7,464 nt of DNA, from assembly GCA_947177345.1 (NCBI GenBank), contig CAMWUB010000065.1, forward strand, positions 1 through 7,464, read 5' to 3'. The position numbers and the translations under genes were made by a program. This document shows, one piece after another, positions 1-5,092 of the stretch. The DNA is from an uncultured Ruminococcus sp. Its GTDB lineage: Bacteria > Bacillota > Clostridia > Oscillospirales > Ruminococcaceae. Under the pieces are notes generated by a model, which did no database searches, was not told the origin of the DNA, and worked only from the letters and a program-made list of their open reading frames with translations. The number at the start of each line of letters is the position of its first letter. The first letter of the stretch is position 1.

Positions 1-1083
1 ATACAAAACACAATGATTACAGTTTCATTTATAGTATCGGCTTTAGCAGTTACATCAATATGTACATCTTGTCAGGGGAATGACCCACCGCAAGATGACG
101 ATATTTCAGTAATAAATACCGAAAATAATACGGAAACTGCTTCCGGAACTGAAACGGAATCGACTACCACTACTACAGATACCGTATCTACAGAAGAATC
201 CACCGAAACAACAACCGAAACAGTCACTGAAGTTCAGACTATTGTTTCAATAGAACTTATGACTACTTCTACTATTCCTACAACTACTACTGTCACATAT
301 CAGGAAATAAGCGTTCCGATGGGTACTCAGGCGGAAGTAACTAAACCACCGGTCACTGAATACGATGTCCCACCTGAATTATATATGACTACTCGTTCTA
401 CTGAAGCACCTACTGAACCACCTGTAACTACTGAACCCCCTACCGCTGGTACTTATGTAGGCAGTTCGCCTAACAGTGATTTTTATCAGTCAAGACTTGT
501 TATAGCCGGTGACTCTATAGCATACGGATTCAATGCATACGGATATATTCCGAATGAACGCAATATAGCTACTGAATCTGTTTCCATGTGGAATCTCGAT
601 TACTTTACATTCAGTACCGGTATGGGTCTTGTCGATACCATAGCTTATATGAATCCCGATATACTTTATATGTCAATGGGTATGAATGACGTAAATATGT
701 CAACACCGGAAGAATACGCTGAGGCATATAAAAATACAATCTATGAAATAAGAAACAGAGTTCCCGATATACATATAATAGTTGCCGGTATAACTCCGGT
801 AACTGATACTTCAGGTTTCGTAAGCAATGAAACTATCAGGGATTTCAATACGGCACTCGAAAATATGGTAGATGAGATATATTCAAATCATGTATACTAT
901 TTCGACGCTTATTCAGTAGTTGCAGACCCTGAAACCCTCGAACTTCGTCCGGAATGTACCGGCGGTGATGGTATTCACCTTGTTTCCAACTGCTATTATG
1001 ATTTACTTAACTCCTTATATGATATGCTTGACGAAACACCGGTAAAATCCAATATTGAAAAGAAAGAACTCGGTTTACAATAA
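1..1083 (+). CDS. Secreted SGNH/GDSL hydrolase with Thr-rich linker (5' end probably cut)
   Basis: This is probably a cell-surface esterase or acetylhydrolase; the substrate is unknown. Numbering from the ATG at 13, residues 1-20 are hydrophobic and end in a lipobox-like CTSC, so it is probably a lipoprotein or signal-peptide protein. Residues about 30-150 form a low-complexity Thr/Ser/Glu linker that turns into TEPP-type Pro repeats, typical of a spacer across the cell wall. The catalytic domain follows. Block I is GDS with nucleophile Ser168, block III is GMND at 223-226, and block V is DGIH with Asp319 and His322. All expected SGNH landmarks are present. The ATG at 13 has no ribosome binding site and lacks the positive N-region of a signal peptide, and the frame is open to base 1, so the true start is probably upstream of the window. 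It converges on hsdS copy 1 with a 14-bp gap and no clear terminator. Confidence 0.85.
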   Translation: MQNTMITVSFIVSALAVTSICTSCQGNDPPQDDDISVINTENNTETASGTETESTTTTTDTVSTEESTETTTETVTEVQTIVSIELMTTSTIPTTTTVTYQEISVPMGTQAEVTKPPVTEYDVPPELYMTTRSTEAPTEPPVTTEPPTAGTYVGSSPNSDFYQSRLVIAGDSIAYGFNAYGYIPNERNIATESVSMWNLDYFTFSTGMGLVDTIAYMNPDILYMSMGMNDVNMSTPEEYAEAYKNTIYEIRNRVPDIHIIVAGITPVTDTSGFVSNETIRDFNTALENMVDEIYSNHVYYFDAYSVVADPETLELRPECTGGDGIHLVSNCYYDLLNSLYDMLDETPVKSNIEKKELGLQ

Positions 1084-1084
1084 A

Positions 1085-1112
1085 TTAATAATTCATATTA
1101 TTTCAACTCCTC
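1085..1112 (-). other. Vestigial methyltransferase start behind hsdS copy 1
   Basis: The last codons of hsdS copy 1 contain GAGGAG (1107-1112), followed ten bases later by ATG (1094-1096). This is exactly the arrangement that starts the methyltransferase after hsdS copy 2. Here the frame reads Met-Asn-Tyr-stop (stop at 1085-1087). Identity with the other copy runs 25 bp, from 1092-1116 against 2441-2465, and ends two bases past the ATG. It looks like the broken edge of a duplicated hsdS-methyltransferase unit, although a chance ATG cannot be excluded. Confidence 0.5.
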
Positions 1113-1739
1113 AAAAGTCAAAAGCTTATCTCTGTAATATTCGTATTGTTTTTTTCTTAATTCAATTTCTTTATATAACGATTTTATAAGTTCGTCGTTT
1201 TTTTCGGAATAATTATCAAGTATACGGATAATTTCACGTTGTACCTCTAAAGGTGGCACAGGGATTTTATATGGCGTTAATAATTTTACGCTTAAACCGC
1301 CTCTGTTACCGTCGCCGTTAGAAATAATGCGTAATTCCTCATATTTACTATCCAAATAATAATACAAATATTTATAATTCAATATATCTTTACATATAAG
1401 TGAACATAAAGACTGATTAGTACACAATTCAATTTCTGTTATCGCTACTTTTCCCCTTGTTTTTCCTTGTCCTGCTAATGCTATTACTACTGAATGTATT
1501 GGTACTAACTTTGTACTTGCGTTGTCATAACCTGCTTGTGTTATTTTAGTTTCAGTAGAAAAAATTCTTTTTAAATTAACTTCTCCGGAACTCATCCAAG
1601 AAATCGTACCATTTTCCCAATAATCAGGATTGCTTTTACTTGGAGTTGCTCCGGTAACAAGCTTACAAACATCTCCCAGTGTTTTAAATTCCACGCCATC
1701 GGGACAAAGTTTATTTATTAAATTATTTAGTTTACTCAT
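1098..1739 (-). CDS. hsdS: Type I restriction-modification specificity subunit, single-TRD half (copy 1)
   Basis: This is an HsdS-type DNA recognition subunit of 213 aa with one target recognition domain (TRD); full-length HsdS is about 400 aa with two. The N-terminal KLCPDGVEF (10-18) is the usual start of an HsdS repeat. GATPSKSNPDYW (30-41) and ISWMSSGEVN (46-55) are typical TRD motifs. IPVPPLEVQREI (159-170) closes the TRD, and a helical tail about 171-213, ending in QYEYYRDKLL, is the conserved coiled-coil region that packs on HsdM or pairs two halves. Such half subunits would be expected to dimerise. Codons 46-170 match copy 2 without a single base change, while the tail differs strongly. 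No HsdM or HsdR gene is in the window. The start is preceded by an AAAGAAGTGAT ribosome binding site. Transcription would have to pass the hairpin at 1767-1799. The half-length is the clearest oddity; specificity cannot be read from the sequence. Confidence 0.88.
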   Translation of the reverse strand: MSKLNNLINKLCPDGVEFKTLGDVCKLVTGATPSKSNPDYWENGTISWMSSGEVNLKRIFSTETKITQAGYDNASTKLVPIHSVVIALAGQGKTRGKVAITEIELCTNQSLCSLICKDILNYKYLYYYLDSKYEELRIISNGDGNRGGLSVKLLTPYKIPVPPLEVQREIIRILDNYSEKNDELIKSLYKEIELRKKQYEYYRDKLLTFEELK

Positions 1740-1745
1740 GCTTTT

Positions 1746-1756
1746 ATCACTTCTTT
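1746..1756 (-). promoter_or_regulatory. Extended-SD ribosome binding site of hsdS copy 1
   Basis: The minus strand reads AAAGAAGTGAT, six bases before the ATG. It matches 9 of 11 positions of the anti-16S complement AAGGAGGTGAT, but not the GGAGG core used by the other genes here. The identical element precedes hsdS copy 2 (3083-3093). It fixes the start at 1739. Confidence 0.6.
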
Positions 1757-1766
1757 CAGTAAAAAT

Positions 1767-1799
1767 ATTCTGCCGGAGTTCCTATCCATCCGACAGAAT
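1767..1799 (-). terminator. Hairpin terminator after the methyltransferase, before hsdS copy 1
   Basis: On the minus strand ATTCTGTCGG pairs with CCGGCAGAAT (10 bp with one G-U), with a 13-nt loop, followed by ATTTTT. On the plus strand the same hairpin has one A-C mismatch and is followed by seven Ts, so it may also stop transcripts coming from the SGNH gene side. It lies only 27 bases from the hsdS start, leaving no room for a promoter between them. Arms are identical to those of the hairpin at 3102-3129; the loops differ. Confidence 0.7.
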
Positions 1800-1806
1800 T
1801 TTTTTA

Positions 1807-2445
1807 TTACTTCCTACCCTCTGCACAAATCCAGTTAGTACCCGCTTTTGTATGGATTTTCACATCTTTAAAACCGGCATTTACAAGTAATTCATGAAAC
1901 TCTTCCGGAGCAGGATTATATAAATTATATTTTCTGATGTTTTCAAGTTCCTTATCAGTGAGTTCCGAACCTCCGTGTATATCCGCTACAATAAGAAATA
2001 TTCCGCCGGTTGCAAGTACTCTATGGACTTCTTTCAGATTTTCCGGAGGATTTTTCCAGAAGTAAAAACTTTCAACTGTTATTATCCTGTCAAAAGAATC
2101 GTCATTAAAAGGCATTTTTTCGACAGATGCTTCAACAATATTCATTTTACCGGCTGAAATACTTCCGGCGTTATGCTGACTGCTCATCTTTACGGATACC
2201 GGCGAATAGTCAAGACCGGTAAGATGTCCGGAAGTTATTTTTTCTGACATTCTCCTGAGAGTCTCACCACCTCCGCAACCTATATCAAGTACGGTTTCAT
2301 TGCCGGAAAGTTTAATAAAATCCAATGCCCAGCCGGTGACATCATAGTGTGATACGTTCATTCGGGTGAGCATCTGTTCACCGGCTGTACCGGTAGGCTT
2401 TGCCGGATTACCCTGCTCAGTTATTGATTTTTCTTTTTCGTTCAT
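1807..2445 (-). CDS. Class I SAM-dependent methyltransferase (UbiE-like, Methyltransf_11 type)
   Basis: This is a 212-aa soluble class I methyltransferase; the substrate cannot be told from the sequence. Motif I is VLDIGCGGGET (52-62), the acidic ribose-binding residue is Asp79 in GLDYS, motif III region is ASVEKMPFNDDSFD (106-119), and the motif after it is LATGGIFLIVAD (144-155). The order and spacing are those of small-molecule or cofactor methyltransferases of the UbiE/Methyltransf_11 group. The NPPE at 132-135 is not a DNA-methyltransferase motif IV, since the aromatic residue is missing, so it is unlikely to be the modification subunit of the neighbouring hsdS genes. Its ribosome binding site GAGGAG (2456-2461) lies inside the last codons of hsdS copy 2, and its ATG comes one base after that gene's TAA, so translation is probably coupled. 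A hairpin terminator follows its stop. Confidence 0.85.
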   Translation of the reverse strand: MNEKEKSITEQGNPAKPTGTAGEQMLTRMNVSHYDVTGWALDFIKLSGNETVLDIGCGGGETLRRMSEKITSGHLTGLDYSPVSVKMSSQHNAGSISAGKMNIVEASVEKMPFNDDSFDRIITVESFYFWKNPPENLKEVHRVLATGGIFLIVADIHGGSELTDKELENIRKYNLYNPAPEEFHELLVNAGFKDVKIHTKAGTNWICAEGRK

Positions 2446-2446
2446 A

Positions 2447-3076
2447 TTATTTCAACTCCTCAAAATTCAGTAATTTGTCCCTGTAGTATTCATATTGTTT
2501 TTCCCTCAAATCAGTTTCAAGTTTCAAAAGTTCTATAATTTCCGTAAAATTATCAAGTATTCTGACAATTTCACGTTGTACCTCTAAAGGTGGCACAGGG
2601 ATTTTATATGGCGTTAATAATTTTACGCTTAAACCGCCTCTGTTACCGTCGCCGTTAGAAATAATGCGTAATTCCTCATATTTACTATCCAAATAATAAT
2701 ACAAATATTTATAATTCAATATATCTTTACATATAAGTGAACATAAAGACTGATTAGTACACAATTCAATTTCTGTTATCGCTACTTTTCCCCTTGTTTT
2801 TCCTTGTCCTGCTAATGCTATTACTACTGAATGTATTGGTACTAACTTTGTACTTGCGTTGTCATAACCTGCTTGTGTTATTTTAGTTTCAGTAGAAAAA
2901 ATTCTTTTTAAATTAACTTCTCCGGAACTCATCCAAGAAATTGTACCATTTTCCCAATAATCAGGATTACTTTTACTTGGCGTTGCTCCGGTAACAAGCT
3001 TACAAACATCTTCCAGTGCTTTAAATTCCACGCCGTCGGGACAAAGTTTATTTATTAAATTATTTAGTTTACTCAT
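2447..3076 (-). CDS. hsdS: Type I restriction-modification specificity subunit, single-TRD half (copy 2)
   Basis: This is the second half-length HsdS, 209 aa, in the same direction as copy 1 and about 1.34 kb from it. Domains are the same: N-terminal KLCPDGVEF, TRD about 20-160, closing PPLEVQREI, then a helical coiled-coil tail. Against copy 1, the first 45 codons carry six SNPs (two amino-acid changes, T20A and G22E), codons 46-170 are identical at every base, and the tail from residue 171 is diverged and four residues shorter. Both copies should therefore contact the same half-site but may differ in dimer partner or HsdM contact. It is the first gene after glmS, separated by a hairpin, and overlaps functionally with the methyltransferase, whose ribosome binding site it contains. 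No HsdM or HsdR is nearby, so it is orphan in this window. Confidence 0.88.
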   Translation of the reverse strand: MSKLNNLINKLCPDGVEFKALEDVCKLVTGATPSKSNPDYWENGTISWMSSGEVNLKRIFSTETKITQAGYDNASTKLVPIHSVVIALAGQGKTRGKVAITEIELCTNQSLCSLICKDILNYKYLYYYLDSKYEELRIISNGDGNRGGLSVKLLTPYKIPVPPLEVQREIVRILDNFTEIIELLKLETDLREKQYEYYRDKLLNFEELK

Positions 3077-3082
3077 GTTTTT

Positions 3083-3093
3083 ATCACTTCTTT
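3083..3093 (-). promoter_or_regulatory. Extended-SD ribosome binding site of hsdS copy 2
   Basis: AAAGAAGTGAT on the minus strand, six bases before the ATG at 3076, identical in sequence and spacing to the site of copy 1. The surrounding 17 bases are also shared, showing that the leader belongs to the duplicated unit. Confidence 0.6.
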
Positions 3094-3101
3094 CAATAAA
3101 G

Positions 3102-3129
3102 ATTCTGCCGGAGTTTCCCCCGACAGAAT
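3102..3129 (-). terminator. Hairpin after glmS, before hsdS copy 2
   Basis: Minus-strand arms ATTCTGTCGG and CCGGCAGAAT form a 10-bp stem (one G-U) with an 8-nt loop. It lies seven bases after the glmS stop codon. The following CTTTATTG is a poor U-tract, so it may be leaky or mainly stabilise the glmS 3' end, and glmS transcripts could continue into hsdS. On the plus strand it is followed by six Ts. Confidence 0.6.
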
Positions 3130-3136
3130 TTTTTAT

Positions 3137-4975
3137 TTATTCTACTGTAACGCTTTTAGCGAGATTCCTCGGCTTGTCAACGTCGTAACCCTTTGCGACT
3201 GATACATAATATCCTAAAAGCTGTAGCGGTATTACTGAAAGACTTCCGGCAAAAAGAGGGTCAGTTTTCGGTATATATACAGTGAAATCCGCTGTATCTT
3301 CAATATTATAGTTGCCATAAGTCGTAAGTCCCATGAGTGAAGCACCACGGCTTTTAACCTCTACCATGTTGCTGACTGTCTTTTCATATAAATCCGGTTG
3401 TGTAAGAACGCCTATAACAAGTATACCGTTTTCAATAAGGCTTATAGGTCCGTGTTTGAGTTCACCGGCTGCATATGCCTCGGAATGTATATAGCTTATT
3501 TCTTTCATTTTCAGACTTCCTTCGAGGCTTATGGCGTAATCTATACCACGTCCGATAAAAAATGCATCTTTAGCACCGGCGAGCTTGTTAGCAAACCATT
3601 GTATACGCTCCTTGTCTTCAAGAATTTTTTCTATCTTATCCGGAATTGTATAGAGTTCCGTAAGCATTTCAGAACAGCGTTCCGGTGTTATTTCCTCACG
3701 TATTGTAGCGAACTTCATGGCAAGCAAGTAACCGGCTATTAGTTGTGTACTATATGCCTTAGTAGTAGCTACGGAAATTTCAGGACCTGCAAGCGTATAG
3801 AAAACATTATCTGCCTCACGAGCTATTGACGAACCTACTACATTTACGATTCCTAAAGTTTTTACGCCACATTCCTTAGCCTCACGGAGTGCCGCAAGAC
3901 TGTCCGCTGTTTCACCCGACTGGCTTATTATTATTACAAGACTGTTTTTAACAAGTTTCATTTTTCTGTATCTGAACTCCGAAGCAAGTTCCACACGTAC
4001 AGAAAGTGATGTCAGATTTTCAATGACATACTGTACAGCCATTCCGACGTGATACGCTGAACCACACGCAACTATATATATCTGACTTAGATTCTTTATT
4101 TCTTCGTCAGTAAGTCCCATTTCACTGAAATCTATTTTACCGTCCCTTATTACAGAATTTATTGTATCTCTTAAAACTTTCGGCTGTTCATAGATTTCTT
4201 TCAACATGAAGTGTTCATATCCACCCTTTTCAGCGGATTCGGCATCCCACTTTATTTCAGTAAGTTCTTTCTGTATCTCCTCACGGTCAATATCATAGAA
4301 AGTAACTTTTCCCTTTTCGAGTTTCGCAATTTCCATATTGCCGATATAGTATACATTTCTTGTGTACTTCAGTATAGCCGGAACATCTGAGGCTACATAA
4401 GTTTCGCCGTCAGTAACTCCGATAATCATAGGGCTTTCCTTACGGGCTGTATAAATTTCTTCCGGACAGTCGCTGAACATTACCGCCAATGCGTATGAGC
4501 CTCTTATCCTAATCATAGCACGTGCGATAGCATCTACAGCACCGAGATTATATTTTTTATAGTAGTAGTCTATGAGTTTTACTGCTACTTCCGTATCTGT
4601 CTGAGACTTGAATGTATATCCGCTCTTTGAAAGTTTTTCCTTTAATTCCTGATAATTTTCTATAATACCGTTATGAACACATATAACATTTTCGTCGTCG
4701 CTTGCGTGTGGGTGAGCGTTCAGTGTAGAGGGTTCACCATGTGTAGCCCACCTTGTATGACCTATTCCGCAACAACCTTTTACCGCTTCACCGTTGTTAG
4801 TCATTTCCTTAAGGGTCTTAAGTTTGCCCTTAGCCTTAACTATTTCCGTTTTACCGTCACCATCACGGACTGCTATTCCGGCTGAGTCGTAACCTCTGTA
4901 TTCAAGTTTTGACAGACCGTCAAGCAGAATCGGAGCAGACTGTTTAGTTCCTGTAAAACCTACTATTCCGCACAT
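3137..4975 (-). CDS. glmS: Glutamine--fructose-6-phosphate aminotransferase (isomerizing), GlmS
   Basis: This cytoplasmic enzyme converts fructose 6-phosphate and glutamine to glucosamine 6-phosphate and glutamate, the first step of UDP-GlcNAc synthesis for peptidoglycan. It has 612 aa, as expected (E. coli 609). The N-terminal class II glutaminase domain has Cys2 (N-terminal after Met removal), TRWATHG (74-80), HNG (101-103) and Asp127. Two SIS sugar-phosphate isomerase domains follow: SQSGET (351-356), TTKAYST (404-410), GRGIDY (475-480), and EAYAAGELKHGP (499-510). The C-terminal NLAKSVTVE holds Lys607, which corresponds to the Schiff-base lysine of the family. An in-frame ATG 18 bases upstream must be rejected, because it would bury the catalytic cysteine and overlaps the GGAGGAG ribosome binding site. 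Its own consensus promoter lies just upstream. No truncation or missing catalytic residue is seen. Confidence 0.98.
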   Translation of the reverse strand: MCGIVGFTGTKQSAPILLDGLSKLEYRGYDSAGIAVRDGDGKTEIVKAKGKLKTLKEMTNNGEAVKGCCGIGHTRWATHGEPSTLNAHPHASDDENVICVHNGIIENYQELKEKLSKSGYTFKSQTDTEVAVKLIDYYYKKYNLGAVDAIARAMIRIRGSYALAVMFSDCPEEIYTARKESPMIIGVTDGETYVASDVPAILKYTRNVYYIGNMEIAKLEKGKVTFYDIDREEIQKELTEIKWDAESAEKGGYEHFMLKEIYEQPKVLRDTINSVIRDGKIDFSEMGLTDEEIKNLSQIYIVACGSAYHVGMAVQYVIENLTSLSVRVELASEFRYRKMKLVKNSLVIIISQSGETADSLAALREAKECGVKTLGIVNVVGSSIAREADNVFYTLAGPEISVATTKAYSTQLIAGYLLAMKFATIREEITPERCSEMLTELYTIPDKIEKILEDKERIQWFANKLAGAKDAFFIGRGIDYAISLEGSLKMKEISYIHSEAYAAGELKHGPISLIENGILVIGVLTQPDLYEKTVSNMVEVKSRGASLMGLTTYGNYNIEDTADFTVYIPKTDPLFAGSLSVIPLQLLGYYVSVAKGYDVDKPRNLAKSVTVE

Positions 4976-4984
4976 AATATAAAT

Positions 4985-4991
4985 CTCCTCC
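4985..4991 (-). promoter_or_regulatory. glmS ribosome binding site
   Basis: GGAGGAG on the minus strand, nine bases before the ATG at 4973-4975. It sets the start at MCGIVGF and excludes the in-frame ATG at 4991-4993, which overlaps this site. Confidence 0.9.
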
Positions 4992-5009
4992 ATATTTAAA
5001 TTTTATTAT

Positions 5010-5038
5010 ATTATAACCTGAAACAAATATTTTGTCAA
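5010..5038 (-). promoter_or_regulatory. Sigma-A promoter of glmS
   Basis: On the minus strand the -35 TTGACA (5033-5038) and -10 TATAAT (5010-5015) are both perfect consensus, separated by exactly 17 bases. Transcription should start near 5003, giving a leader of about 28 nt that contains little besides the ribosome binding site. That is too short for a glmS ribozyme or a known riboswitch. Confidence 0.9.
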
Positions 5039-5051
5039 TCGTAAATTAAAC

Positions 5052-5082
5052 TTTATCCCCCCGCACACAACGGAGGGATAAA
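5052..5082 (-). terminator. Rho-independent terminator of the SPFH gene
   Basis: On the minus strand TTTATCCCTCCG pairs with CGGGGGGATAAA (12 bp with one wobble), loop TTGTGTG, followed by GTTTAATTT. It starts ten bases after the SPFH stop codon and sits just upstream of the glmS -35 box, so it insulates glmS from the upstream gene. Confidence 0.8.
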
Positions 5083-5092
5083 TAAATTATTT

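Larger units (their letters stand above)
1092..1799 (-). repeat. Direct repeat copy 1 (hairpin + hsdS + methyltransferase start)
   Basis: This is one of two direct repeats, with its partner at 2441-3129. From upstream to downstream on the minus strand it holds hairpin arms, leader, hsdS and the 25-bp end that includes RBS and ATG of the next gene. Identity is uneven: 100% over 1230-1604, 129 of 135 over 1605-1739, low in the coiled-coil region about 1117-1229, and 100% again over 1092-1116. Confidence 0.8.
2441..3129 (-). repeat. Direct repeat copy 2 (hairpin + hsdS + methyltransferase start)
   Basis: Partner of the repeat at 1092-1799. The perfectly identical core is 2567-2941. The two repeats flank the methyltransferase, so recombination between them would delete the methyltransferase together with one hsdS copy, or amplify the unit. 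Confidence 0.8.

Noticed and set aside
1807..2445. Methyltransferase as the DNA-modification (HsdM-like) partner of the hsdS genes
   Set aside because: At 212 aa it is far shorter than HsdM, has UbiE-like motifs, and its NPPE lacks the aromatic residue of the DNA-methyltransferase motif IV.
1098..3076. Invertible hsdS locus (shufflon-like phase variation)
   Set aside because: The two copies are in direct, not inverted, orientation and no site-specific recombinase gene is in the window; deletion or gene conversion is possible, inversion is not.
1767..3129. Integron-type attC cassette array
   Set aside because: The hairpins lack recognisable attC core sites and bulge pattern, no integrase is present, and they have T-runs like ordinary terminators.
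3140..3190. TTGACA near the glmS 3' end as an hsdS promoter
   Set aside because: The only -10-like hexamer (TAGAAT) lies 30 bases away, well beyond the 16-18 base spacing needed.
3398..3742. Plus-strand ORFs within glmS and the SPFH gene (e.g. 3398-3742, 5532-5888, 6089-6424)
   Set aside because: They are opposite-strand shadows of well-supported genes, without ribosome binding sites or recognisable protein motifs.
4976..4993. Longer glmS start at 4993 adding six residues (MEEIYI)
   Set aside because: The ATG overlaps the GGAGGAG ribosome binding site, and GlmS requires the cysteine right after the initiator Met as its N-terminal nucleophile.
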